NCBI GenBank assembly: GCA_030704615.1
Contig: CM060732.1
Span: 1,178,001 to 1,242,000, forward strand
Direction: 5' to 3'
DNA from: Takakia lepidozioides
Taxonomy: Eukaryota; Streptophyta; Takakiopsida; Takakiales; Takakiaceae
DNA: 64,000 nucleotides
Part shown: positions 43,770 to 53,762 of the stretch, one piece after another
How positions within the stretch are numbered: position 1 is the first letter of the stretch
Layout: the number at the start of each line of letters is the position of its first letter
The notes under the pieces: model-generated
Told to the model about the DNA's origin: nothing
Database searches by the model: none
What the model saw: only the letters and a program-made list of their open reading frames with translations
Made by a program: the position numbers and the translations under genes

Positions 43770-44708
43770 TTATGAAGGCCCTCCCTTCGATTTCCACGTG
43801 CCATTGTCGCCGCGTGGCCTATCCCACTTCTTTTCCGGTCGGAAGGAGTCACCTTCCCGCCGGGTCTTCTTGTGGTTCAGCTCCGTACGGCCTTGTCTTT
43901 CACCCTTAGGGACATCCGAGAAACATTTAGCCCTCTCAATTGCCTCGTTCAAAGTCTTAGGTGGCTTCTCTTCCAACTTCCGCCTGGCCCATGGGGCCAG
44001 TCCCGCCACAAAGTTGAAGACCATTTCTGGTTCTGCCATGTCCGCGACTTCGAGCAACAGCACATTGAAAGCCTGGACATATCCCCGAATGTCATCTGTT
44101 TGCTTCAAATTCCTCATCTTGTCCCGGGCGAGCCAGGACGCGTTGAGGGGCATAAACTGCCTCTTCATCAATTCCTTGAACCCACTCCAGTTCAAGGTTT
44201 CCGGGCTTGGACCTCGGTCGTGAAGGCGTTTCTGCCACCATTGTTGAGCATAGCCCCTCAAATAGGTGGGAGCCACTTCCACCCGATCCTCGTCACTCAA
44301 CTTGGCCGCCCGGAAGTACTGCTCCAGCTCCAAGAGCCAGGTGTTGAGTGCCTTCCGATTTCGGACTCCCTCAAAGGTATCGGGTTCCTTCGGCTTCACC
44401 TTAAACTTTGCCTTAGTGGAAGTGGTATTAGCTGCCTTCAACACGTCTTTCAACGTCCCGCCAAATTGCGCCAACAACCCTTCCCAAAAGGCTGCCGGCA
44501 TGGGAGGCATATGTTGGTCGGTCGGAGCTCTCAAGGATTCCTCAGGCTCCAACTCCTCAGATTCCTTCCGCTCTTGAGCGGCCGTGTTTTCGGAAACATG
44601 CATCGCTTCCTCAAACGGCCGCCTCGGTGACACGTCGCCCCCATCGGGCTCACCAGGATCATCATCTTTTGGGCCGTTCCGCTTTTGCTTTGGCTTGCCC
44701 GACCCCAT
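43770..44708 (-). CDS. gag: Gag, chromovirus copy 2
   Basis: I take ATG 44,708 (MGSGKPKQKR) as the start because the longer frame would need a non-ATG codon within the primer-binding site. 312 codons: acidic N-terminus, then a retrotransposon-gag capsid region (FEGVRNRKALNTWLLELEQY, YLRGYAQQWWQKRL, WSGFKELMKRQFMPLNA, FVAGLAPWARRKL). It ends at TAA 43,770, where copy 1 has CAA, so gag and pol were probably one frame, now split by a C-to-T change. Confidence 0.85.
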   Translation of the reverse strand: MGSGKPKQKRNGPKDDDPGEPDGGDVSPRRPFEEAMHVSENTAAQERKESEELEPEESLRAPTDQHMPPMPAAFWEGLLAQFGGTLKDVLKAANTTSTKAKFKVKPKEPDTFEGVRNRKALNTWLLELEQYFRAAKLSDEDRVEVAPTYLRGYAQQWWQKRLHDRGPSPETLNWSGFKELMKRQFMPLNASWLARDKMRNLKQTDDIRGYVQAFNVLLLEVADMAEPEMVFNFVAGLAPWARRKLEEKPPKTLNEAIERAKCFSDVPKGERQGRTELNHKKTRREGDSFRPEKKWDRPRGDNGTWKSKGGPS

Positions 44709-44749
44709 GATGAGGCCAATCCCAAGGACGATCGCGTACTGAACTCTAA

Positions 44750-44761
44750 GCTCTGATACCA
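44750..44761 (-). promoter_or_regulatory. Primer-binding site, initiator Met-tRNA type
   Basis: The minus strand reads TGGTATCAGAGC two bases after the LTR end (...GCGCGACA). This 12-mer complements the 3' end of plant initiator methionine tRNA and is a common primer site in plant LTR retrotransposons. Confidence 0.88.
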
Positions 44762-44763
44762 AA

Positions 44764-45491
44764 TGTCGCGCACCTCACTTCGGTAAGCTCCCCCCTCAAG
44801 TCATAGTTACTCGCTTGATGCGCGTGCCTAACTCCCAACCTAGCCGCTGGGCCAATTTGGAGCTTCGGCTGCTCACCGGGACATAACGGTCCCCCCTTGA
44901 TCTCCCAAAGAACCCTCCAACGATTTAGAACCAGCGGAATTCCCTTTGGTAGTTGGCAGTCCGGAACAGCTCCCCACTCTTTGGTCGCTTTCCGGCTCAC
45001 TCGCTTACTCACTAGCTTTTGATCACCAACGGGCTTGCACCGTTCTCGGGGTTACTACTCCTTATATATACTTTTGTAGCTGTCCGCGGGGGTTTCACAA
45101 ACAACCATGCCATTTTATGGCGAACCACCACGAACACCCTCGACTCCCGGTGATGAGTCGCGGTGAGTCTTGGCCCACCCACCACGGCCCCTATGGACCG
45201 TGATGAGTCCCAAGACTCCCCACGATTCCCACCACGAGGTCTCCGCCCCAGGGTGAGTCCTATGCCACCCCCACTAAGTCCTGCTAAGCTACCACCACCC
45301 CTTGTGGAGCCACCCCCACCGCAACCCGGTATGCGGGGCTCCACCTAGTGAGCGCCTCCGCCTCCTTGAGTGCCTTGGGCACTCAAGGGTGCTTCAGCCC
45401 CCCCACACCTATCGCTGCCACTGCCCCCACCACAGGGGCAGCCCCTCTCGTGTCCCGACCCCCCTGCCCTCAAGGCAAAGGGCCGCGACAC
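44764..45491 (-). repeat. 5' LTR of chromovirus copy 2, truncated
   Basis: 728 bases matching 18,483-19,210 of the 1.6-kb LTR of copy 1. The LTR end next to the primer-binding site is intact. The outer part is missing: at GGGCCGCGACAC the sequence switches to the 53-bp satellite, whereas the other copies continue CACACCCCTACC. Confidence 0.85.
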
Positions 45492-45496
45492 CGCAT

Positions 45497-47705
45497 GCCT
45501 GCAGGATGGAAATTCGGCGCCGGTTTTTTATCCTGCAGCGCTCCGGTTTACCTGCTGGATGGAAATTCGGCGCCGGTTTTCCATCCTGCAGCGCTCCGGT
45601 TTACGTGCTGGATGGAAATTTGGCGCCGGTTTTCCATCCTGCAGCGCTCCGGTTTACGTGCACGATGGAAATTCGGCGCCGGTTTTACATCCGGCCGCGC
45701 TCCCGCTTGCCTGCAGGATGGAAATTCGGCGCCAGTTTTCCATGGGGCCGCGCTCCCGCTTGCCTGCAAGATGGAAATTCGGCTATGGTTTTCCATCCTG
45801 CAGCGCTCCGGTTTACCTGCAGGATGGAAATTCGGCGCCGGTTTTCCATCCTGCAGCGCTCCGGTTTACTTCCACGATGGAAATTCGGCGCCGGTTTTCC
45901 ATCCGGCCGCGCTCCCGCTTGCCTGCAGGATGGAAATTCGGCGCCGGTTTTCCATCCTGCAGCGCTCTGGTTTACTTCCACGATGGAAATTCGGCGCCGG
46001 TTTTCCATGCGGCCGCGCTCCCGCTTGCCTGCAGGATGGAAATTCGGCGCCGGTTTTCCATGCGGTCGCGCTCCCGCTTGCTTACAGGATGGAAATTCGG
46101 CGCCGGTTTTCCATCCTGCCGCGCTTCGGTTTACTTCCACGATGGAAATTCGGCGCCAGTTTTCCATCCGGCAGCGCTCCCGCTTGCCTGCAGGATGGAA
46201 ATTCGGCGCCGGTTTTCCATCCGGCCGCGCTCCCGCTTGCCTGCAGGATGGAAATTCGGCTCTGGTTTTCCATCCTGCAGCGCTCCGGTTTACCTGTAGG
46301 ATGGAAATTCGGCGCCGGTTTTCCACCCTGCAGCGCTCCGGTTTACTTGCAAGATGGAAATTCGACGCCGGTTTTCCATCCGGCCGCGCTCCCGCTTGCC
46401 TGCAGGATGGAAATTCGGCGCCGGTTTACCATCCGGCCGCGCTCCAGCTTGCCTGCAGGATGGAAATTCGGCACCGATCCTGCAGCGCTCCCGTTTACCT
46501 GCAGGATGGAAATTCGGCGCCGGTTTTCCATCCAGCATCGCTCCGATTTACTTCCACGATGGAAATTCGGCGCCGGTTTTCCATCCAGCATCGCTCCGAT
46601 TTACTTCCACGATGGAAATTCGGCGCCGGTTTTACATCCGGCCGCACTCCCGCTTGGCTGCAGGACGGAAATTCGGCGCCGGTTTTCCATCCTGCAGCGC
46701 TCCGGTTTACCTGCAGGATGGAAATTCGGCGCCGGTTTTCCACCCTGCAGCGCTTCGATTTACTTGCACGATGGAAATTCGGCGCCAGTTTTCCATGCGG
46801 CCGCGCGCCCGCTTGCCTGCAGGATGGAAAATCGGCTCTGGTTTTCCATCCTGCAGCGCTCCGGTTTACCTGTAGGATGGAAATTTGGCGCCGGTTTTCC
46901 ACCCTGCAGCGCTCCGGTTTACTTGCAAGATGGAAATTCGACGCCGGTTTTCCATCCGGCCACGCTCCCGCTTGCCTGCAGGATGGAAATTCGGCGCCGG
47001 TTTACCATCCGGCCGCGCTCCCGCTTGCCTGCAGGATGGAAATTCGGCACCGGTTTTCCATCCTGCAGCGCTCCCGTTTACCTGCAGGATGGAAATTCGG
47101 CGCCGGTTTTCCATCCAGCATCGCTCCGATTTACTTCCACGATGGAAATTCGGCGCCGGTTTTACATCCGGCCGCACTCCCGCTTGGCTGCAGGATGGAA
47201 ATTCGGCGCCGGTTTTCCATCCTGCAGCGCTCCGGTTTACTTGCACGATGGAAATTCGGCGCCAGTTTTCCATGCGGCCGCGCGCCCGCTTGCCTGCAGG
47301 ATGGAAATTCGGTTCAAGTTTTCCATCCTGGAGCGCTCCGGTTTACCTGTAGGATGGAAATTTGGCGCCGGTGTTCCATCCTGCAGCGCTCCGGTTTACT
47401 TACAAGATGGAAATTCGACGCCGGTTTTCCATCCGGCCGCGCTCCCGCTTGCCTGCAGGATGGAAATTCGGCGCCGGTTTTCCATCCTGCAGCACTGCGG
47501 TTTCCTTCCACGATGGAAATTCGGCGCCGGTTTTCCATCCGGCCGCGCTCCTGCTTGCCTGCAGGATGGAAAGTCGGCGCCGGTTTTCCATCCTGCAGCG
47601 CTCCGGTTTACCTGCAGCATGGAAATTCGTCGCCGGTTTTCCATCCGGCCGCGCTCCCGCTTGCCTGCAGGATGGAAATTCGGCGCCGGTTTTCCATCCG
47701 GCTAC
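45497..47705. repeat. 53-bp palindromic satellite, about 41 units
   Basis: Unit start GATGGAAATTCGGCGCC recurs at 45,505, 45,558, 45,611 and 45,664, exactly 53 bases apart. Each unit holds an imperfect palindrome centred on GGCGCC with arms GGATGGAAA / TTTTCCATCC, flanked by CTGCAG in many units, and a spacer in two main flavours (CGCTCCGGTTTAC or CGCTCCCGCTTGC). It is free of stops in all three plus frames and largely open on the minus strand, so it shows ORFs of up to about 830 codons that need not be genes. A few units are shortened (46,470-46,490). Confidence 0.95.
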
Positions 47706-48129
47706 TTCTAGATGAGAACGTCTCGGGCGGAGGGAGGGCCACGGTGCGTCCCACGTCATCCGCGGAATGGAAATTCGGCGCCGTTTTTTTCCATCCAGCG
47801 GGCTGTTGATGAAGTCTCGGGGGGAGGGTGGGCCGGGTGGCGCCTCTGGGCGACCTCCATACCTACATTTAAGGGCGCAGTTGCGCATGAAATGTCCTCC
47901 GCCGTCTGTTTTGAACCGGATGTTCCACACGGATACCGCGCTTGCTTCCCGGATACGCCTTCGACACCTGATGTGACGGGTGGATGAAGTTCCATTCGCG
48001 GCATGTACGCACGCATTCTATGGGAGATTTTTTTCTTTTACTTGGACTTATGCCGCGTGGAGAAGGGCATGGCTCTCTTGAGAGAAACCCCACATCTAGA
48101 CCGCGTCGCAAACTGAAGCCTTTGTACTA
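47706..48129. other. Non-coding spacer with two degenerate satellite pieces
   Basis: Right of the array, one more diverged unit (GGAAATTCGGCGCCGTTTTTTTCC, 47,768-47,795 region) sits between GTCTCGGGCGGAGGG and GTCTCGGGGGGAGGG, a direct repeat. The rest shows no recognisable gene. It may be intron or 5' part of copy C1 of the methylase-like gene. Confidence 0.5.
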
Positions 48130-50678
48130 CGGGCGGCAATGCGGCAATGCCGACCAGCCGAACGACGACAAAGCGGCAACGCGCCTTCTGTACAAGTACA
48201 TACGCGTTGCCTTTCTTTGATCCGTGGCCATTGTAGTCCCTACATTTCCAGGATGTAAGTTGCCTTATGTGGCGCATGAAAATTAGTTGTGAAGCCCCTA
48301 GAAAAATGGCGCCGAATTTCCTGTTTCCGGCCATGGGGCGGATGGCTAAGCCCCGGGGGTGGCTAGCACAGTCTGGAAATTCGGCGCCATTTTTCCAGTT
48401 CCGGGTCCAGTCAGTTCTAGGACTTAGCCATTTTCGGACCCTGTACTGGAAAAATGGCGCCATTTTTCCAGTACAAGGTCCGAAAATGGCTAAGTCCCTG
48501 GGGCGGATGGCACATATTCTGGAAATTCGGCGCCATTTTTCCAGTTCCGGGCCCAGTCATTTCTGGGACTTAGCCATTTTCGGACCCTGTACTGGAAAAA
48601 TGGCGCCATTTTTCCAGTACAAGGTCCGAAAATGGCTAAGTCCCTGGGGCGGATGGCACATATTCTGGAAATTCGGCGCCATTTTTCCAGTTCCGGGCCC
48701 AGTCAGATCTGGGACTTAGCCATTTTCGGACCCAGTCTGGAAAAATGGACGTGATTCTGTCTGTGTTTTTTGAATGCAGGTACTGTAAGTTCTCCATGTT
48801 GGAGAAAGGTCATCTATCCTTCCAGCCGCCATTCTTCCTCGCATGGAGGAACCCTGGAGCTGACTCCATGTACACTGACGTTATCGTGAAGGAGTGACAT
48901 CTGGAGCATTTGCGCGACTGCCCTTGGTGTGTGGACCTTCCGCCCGGCTCGCTCGACTCATCCGAGTTCCAATTGAAGCTGGATGCAGAGGCCCGACAAA
49001 ACCGGGCTCCGCTGCCTCCGCTGCCTCCGCTGGGTCCAAAGAAGGCGAAAGCGCTTGCCAAGTCCAGGAAAGCGGCAGAGCTTGCTCAGGCAGGTATTCA
49101 GGAGAAATTGAATGAGAAGAATAAAGGACAAATGAAAAGGACACGGAAACGGGGAGTAAAGTAACCCCCAAAAAACCGAAAACCACCGGGGCACCAGAGG
49201 AGGCGCAGGAGGGGCCCCAAGGGAGTGACTCCGACGACGACTTTGTGCAAGGTCCTGCGACTGCTGTTGCTGCTACCAAGTCACCGGTCATCCGGGTTCC
49301 CAAGTCAGTTCGGACTGGGACTGGCTCTGCCAAGAAGTTGGCATTTGAGGGTGAGCCTACACGGCGGTATTCGGCGGTGACGTTTCCGCAAAGGCCAAAG
49401 CTAGAATCCCCAACTATCATGCAATGCGTCAATGAGAGCTTTCTTGACGCTCTGGCTGCCAGGGTGAAGAAGGTGGCACACAGCAAGTCTCTGGAGGAGC
49501 TGAAGGGGAAAGCCAAGAAGAGGGCTGCTGCTACAGAGCCTAAAGACACCCCTGGTTTGGAAGCCATGATGGAATTCTTCACGGCTGTGAGCACGGATTG
49601 CAAGAGCACTCGGGGGGGGGGGGGGGTTGAGGTGGAGAGAGCCTACGATATGATTCTCCTCGATATTCCAGATGGGGAGCTGCTGGAGGGCCTGGATGGT
49701 GTGCCCACTTGGAACAGGTTTACGGAGGACTACTGGAGAGCCGGGTTTGGGCTGGCGGGGATGCTCCTGGATGACGATGGATGTATGGTGGTCCTTGCCA
49801 CAAGAGGGAAGACCACAGAGAATATTGTGGCAAGGTGGACACCAAAAAATGTCACCCCGGTCCTCCTAAAAAAATGGTTCTGCATCAATACGCAGGGGTT
49901 GCGAACAGAGGACCAGAGTGTAAGTTATCAATCTATTGCATTCACTTCATATTGTGGTGTATCTACATGCTACTAACCGCCCGCTTTGTCCCTTAGGTGC
50001 TTCAATGTGGGCAGGGACGTTGTCCGACAGGCATGTCTTCGCCTTCGAGCCAGATACTGCCCTCCACAACTCTCAACTTGCAGCGGCTGAACGTCTGCCG
50101 AAAGAGGAAGAGGCAACCTTGGAGGATGAGGAAGAATCCGAGAAGGAGGTGGGGGAGGTACAAGTTGGGATCGAGGCCGATGAGCCCCCGGTTTACGAGT
50201 GAGTGGTCGCATTGTAAGTTGCCTCTTGATTCTGTGAGGCACCTCCCTTCGCTCTCTTATTTCATTGAAAGACCCTTTTTGGCTTCTGCTGGTATTGACA
50301 TTCTTAAAGTGGATTTGTTCTTACTGTAGGATGCCAAGTACTGCAGGAGGGACGTCTACACCGCAGTTCATGGGCAGGAGGAACATGCCTTTCTTTGCCA
50401 GGGAGGATTTCATGTCGAGTCCAGAAAGGGACTACATCCTTCCTACTTATGTTGCCCGGCTTGCTTCGGTGTCCATTAGGTGGTCTTCCGAACCTAGTCG
50501 TGTACAACAGATTTTAGACGAGGCAAGCCTCAAGAAAATGAAGATGAGGGAGGAGGCAACAGCTATTAGAGCCCGTCAGGCTCGTAGATTTGTCTTGGAT
50601 TCTGCTAAGGAAAGTGGGGGCAGAAGATTCCCAGGAGGTGAGGTGGATAGTCCCCCAAGGAGAGGACGGAATTTTTGA
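48130..50678 (+). pseudogene. ParB-methylase-like gene, copy C1
   Basis: Exons fit GT-AG borders: about 48,130-48,195 (DQPNDDKAATRLLY); 48,780-49,919 (LEKGHLSFQPPFFLAWRNPG, then Lys-rich, then KSPVIRVPKSVRTGTGSAKK, YDMILLDIPDGELLEGLDG, GMLLDDDGCMVVLATRGKT); 49,997-50,198 (GASMWAGTLSDRHVFAFEPD, acidic tail); 50,330-50,678 (MPSTAGGTSTPQFMGRRN, RDYILPTYVARLASVSI). DIPDG stands where an amino-methyltransferase has DPPY. The exon holding DLTCGTG is missing between 49,920 and 49,996. An in-frame TGA near 48,896, a frameshift near 49,163 and a late frameshift mark it as dead. A run of eleven or so G lies at 49,613-49,626. Confidence 0.6.
48300..48745. repeat. GGCGCC-centred palindromic repeats in the C1 intron
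   Basis: Within the 48,196-48,779 intron. Blocks of the form TGGAAATTCGGCGCCATTTTT and the perfect palindrome core AAAAATGGCGCCATTTTT (48,453-48,470 and 48,598-48,615) alternate with GACTTAGCCATTTTCGGACC / GGTCCGAAAATGGCTAAGTC. Two long units of about 180 bases are nearly identical (48,430-48,560 and 48,580-48,710). The core is that of the 53-bp satellite and of the array at 62.3-62.96 kb. Confidence 0.9.
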
Positions 50679-52062
50679 GAGGCATAGTGGAACTGATGCA
50701 TCACAGAGCTCGGAGGATGGGGGGGATGAGGGGGATGAGGAGGAAGGTGGGGCAAGTTCCTCGGAGGGTGTAAGAGAGTAGTGCCCATTCCGGCTATGAC
50801 AGTTATGACACACTTGTATAGATGTGGCTTGCCACAAAATTTGCAATAAAATGTTGCATTTCATTGCTATGACGAGTCCACTGGTGCCACATTCCAACTT
50901 CACATGACCCTATTTCCGTGCCTCCTAACCCTATTTCCGTGGACACACAATGGTCCGCTCATGTTTTTTTTTTTTTCCGCTCATGCTCATGCCGCTCATG
51001 AAATAGCAGCCCCCAACCAGCCCACCATCCCTCATCCCCTTTAGACCGGGGGCTGCTATTTCATGAGCGGCATGAGCATGAGTGGAAAAAAAAAAAAACA
51101 TGAGCGGACAATTGTGTGTCCACGGAAATAGGGTTAGGAGGCACGGAAATAAGGTCATCCGAAGCTGGAATGTGACACCACTGGACTCGTCATAGCAATG
51201 AAATGCAACATTTTATTGCAAATTTTGTGGCAAGCCACATCTATACAAGTGTCCTAACTCTCATAGCCGGAATGGGCACTACTCTCCTACACCCTCCGAG
51301 GAACTTGCCCCACCTGCCTCCTCATCCCCCTCATCCCCCCCCATCCTCCGAGCTCTGAGATGCATCAGTTCCACTATGCTTCTAAAAAATACCGTCCTCT
51401 CCTTAGGGGACTGTCCACCTCACCTCCTGGGAATCTTCTGCCTCTTCTCCCCCACTTTCCTCAGCAGAATCCAAGACAAATCTACGAGCCTGACGGGCTC
51501 TAATAGCTGCTACTTCCTCCCTCATCTTCATTTTCTTGAGGCTTGCCTCATCTAAAATCTGTTGTACACGACTAGGCTCGGAAGACCTCCCAATGGACAC
51601 CGAAGCAAGCCGGGCAACATAAGTAGGAAGGATGTAGTCTCTTTCTGGACTCGGCATGAAATCCCCCCTCGCAAAAAAAAAACACGTTCCTCCTGCCCAT
51701 GAACTGCGGTGTAGACGTCCCTCCTGCAGTACTTGGCATCCTGCAGTAAGAACAAATCCACTTCAAGAATGTCAATACCAGCAGAAGCAGAAAGGGTCTT
51801 TCAATGAAATAAGAGAACAAAGGGAGGTGCCTCACGAAATCAAGAGGCAACTTACAATGCGACCACTCACTCGTAAATCGGGGGCTCCTCGGCCTCGATC
51901 CCAACTTGTACCTCCCTGCTCCTTCTCGGATTCTTCCTCATCCTCCGAGGATGCCTCTTCCTCTTTCAGCAGACATTCAGCCGCTGCAAGTTCGGAGTTG
52001 TGGAGGGCAGTATCTGGCGAAGACATGCCTGTCGGACAACATCCCAGCCCACATTGAAGCAC
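50002..52062. repeat. Inverted repeat, arms about 1 kb, spacer 33 bp
   Basis: The 3' part of C1 (about 50,002-51,014) and the 3' part of C2 (51,048-52,062) are mirror copies meeting tail-to-tail. The innermost arms are GCTCATGAAATAGCAGCCCCC and its complement around spacer 51,015-51,047. Outside that both carry T/A runs, CATGAGCGG words, a CCCTATTTCCGTG repeat, poly(A)-signal region and last exons. Confidence 0.9.
50845..50850 (+). terminator. Probable poly(A) signal of C1 (AATAAA)
   Basis: AATAAA about 170 bases after the C1 stop region, within TTTGCAATAAAATGTTGC. The same word is at 54,832-54,837 in C3 and, on the minus strand, near 51,210 in C2. Conservation in all three copies supports a shared 3' end. 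Confidence 0.5.
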
Positions 52063-52269
52063 CTGAGGGACAAAGCGGGCGGTTAGTAGCATGCGGCATG
52101 CAACTGCAATCGGGCCAGGGGACATACTGTGCACGTGAAGGCTTACATGTGCCGCATGTGAGGTCAAGAATCCGCCCTTGGACATCGGAGCACGTCTCCA
52201 TGAGGGTCTGGATGAAAGCAGGGCTCCGGGTCCGGCTGTGCCGCCACGGTTTGCCTGTCTTTGTGTCCT
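51382..52269 (-). pseudogene. ParB-methylase-like gene, copy C2 (3' half)
   Basis: Minus strand. Exon ending at 52,147 reads SPAFIQTLMETCSDVQGRIL then DLTCGT, the expected position of methyltransferase motif I. After an intron (acceptor near 52,063) comes GASMWAGMLSDRHVFA, here frame-damaged, with the acidic tail to 51,871. After a second intron (GTGAGT donor) the last exon runs 51,740-51,382 (MPSTAGGTSTPQFMGRRN). A CAA to TAA change at about 51,405 stops it early. Its 5' side is cut at 52,269 by a chromovirus LTR fragment. The run RSPAF.QTLM before DLTCGTG fits the K/R-x-P...L segment that precedes motif I in beta-type amino-methyltransferases. Confidence 0.6.
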
Positions 52270-53186
52270 TCCAAAACTGGCCGCCGGGCCAACTCAGAGC
52301 TTCGGCTGCTCACCAAGACATAACGGTCCCCCTTTGCTCCTCCACAAGACCCTCGCTCACTCTGGGCCTAGTGGAAATTTCCTTTGGTTGTTGGCAGTCC
52401 GGAACAGCTCCCCACACCTTGGTCGCTTTCCGGCTCGCACGCTTACTCAGTAGTTTTTGGTCACCAACGGGCTTGCACCGTTCTCGGGGTTACTACTCCC
52501 CTATATATACTTCTGTGACTGTCCGTGGGGGTTTCACAAACAACACCGTCCTTTTATGGCGAACCACACGAAGACCCTTGACTCCCGGTGATGAGTCGCA
52601 GTGAGTCTTGGCCCACCCACCACGGCCCCAATGGACCGTGATGAGTCCCAAGACTCCCTACAACTCCCACCACAAGGTCTCCGCCCCATGGTGAGTCCTA
52701 TGCCACCCCCACTAAGACCCACTAAGCTACCACCACCCCTCGTGGAACCACCCCCACCGCAACCCGGTGTGCGGGTCTCCACCTAGTGAGCGCCTTCGCC
52801 TCCTTGAGTGCCTTGGGCACTCAAGGGTGCTTCAGCCCCCGTACCTATTGTTGCCACTGCCCCCACCACAGGGGCAGCCCCTCTTGTGTCCCGACCCCCA
52901 TGCCCTCAAGGCAAAGGCCCGTGACACACACCCCTACCAACAGGGAGTCGATGTCCTCGTCGACTTGTCCATTTTGTAGAAACTAACATCCAAGTTGTGG
53001 CGTCCCACATCAAGGAGTTTGTTTCCGTACCATGGCGTCCCATGGCAAAGAACCCCCACTTGACTCTACTCTCAGCCGACTTCCTCCAAGGGTGGAGCCT
53101 CTCAAGCTCCTCCCAGTGCACTCTTCTTGGCCCACTTCAAGGCCAAGGAACGATCCTCCCCGAGGATCGAATCGCCTTACTGCAAC
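52270..53186 (-). repeat. Chromovirus LTR fragment, copy 3
   Basis: Matches 18,553-19,495 of the family B LTR (starting CTGGCCGCCGGGCCAAC, ending GAGGATCGAATCGCCTTA). Both LTR ends are missing. Left neighbour is C2 exon sequence; right neighbour is a LINE fragment. No internal retrotransposon sequence is attached. Confidence 0.85.
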
Positions 53187-53762
53187 AAGACCCTACAGAT
53201 CTCAGTAATTACAGGCCCATAACATTGGCCAACCCCATATACAAGCTATTCACCAACACGCTCACCACAATGCTCTCAAGCTAATGCAAACAACACCAAA
53301 TTCTCAGTGACCCCCAAGAAGGATTCCGAGGCATAGTACAACAAGACAAATACAATATGTTCTATCCGCCCTCGAAGACGCTAAACTTACAAAACAAGAC
53401 ATATATCTCTTATATATCGACTTTAAAAATGCCTTTGGCTCCTTAGATCATGCTAGGTTACTTGCTATCATGCTTGATCTTGGGTACCCCACTGATGCCG
53501 TCCAACTTATAGGAAACATCTACACAAACAGTACCATTGAAAACTTCGGTGCCTATTATGGCTCCACCCCGCCTATCTTCATCCTCCGAGGAACCATCCA
53601 AGGAGACACCTTAAGTCCTTACCTATTCATTATCTTCCTAGAACCCCTACTCCGATGGCTAGCCCGTGGCAAACTTGGGTATCAATACAAAACCTCCTCA
53701 AGTGACTTTCAGCTACAGCATATGCAGACGATCTCACCATCCTGGCACACAAACGAGGTTTA
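53187..53762 (+). pseudogene. LINE reverse transcriptase fragment (second type)
   Basis: Reads DPTDLSNYRPITLANPIYK, then after a stop and frame changes LLAIMLDLGYPTDAVQL, ILRGTIQGDTLSPYLFIIF and, in another frame, AYADDLTILAH (catalytic YADD). It differs from the LINE at 26.3-27.4 kb (RGTIQGD versus the L1-like pattern). Truncated at both ends: a solo LTR piece on the left, the C3 element on the right. Confidence 0.82.

Larger units (their letters stand above)
40851..45491 (-). mobile_element. Ty3 chromovirus (family B), copy 2
   Basis: Minus-strand element with partial 5' LTR (45,491-44,764), primer-binding site (44,761-44,750), gag, and a protease-RT-RNase H-integrase frame. The integrase is interrupted at 40,851 by a family A LTR. 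The LTR is cut at 45,491 by the 53-bp satellite. Complementary to copy 1, which lacks gag but has the 3' end. Confidence 0.9.

Noticed and set aside
44750-44761. tRNA gene fragment
   Set aside because: Only the 12 bases of a primer-binding site are present; no cloverleaf can be formed.
45302-47809. ORFs of about 835 and 787 codons on the plus strand, and several on the minus strand
   Set aside because: They are the stop-free 53-bp satellite read in shifting frames; no domain and no start context. Kept only as a finding about the array.
49613-49626. Programmed frameshift at the G run in C1
   Set aside because: The run length differs from C5 (GGGGGG) and the copy has other lesions, so ordinary slippage is simpler.
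50941-51110. Bidirectional transcription terminator (hairpin with T run)
   Set aside because: The hairpin comes from two mirrored element ends; the T/A runs are part of the element termini in C1, C2 and C3.
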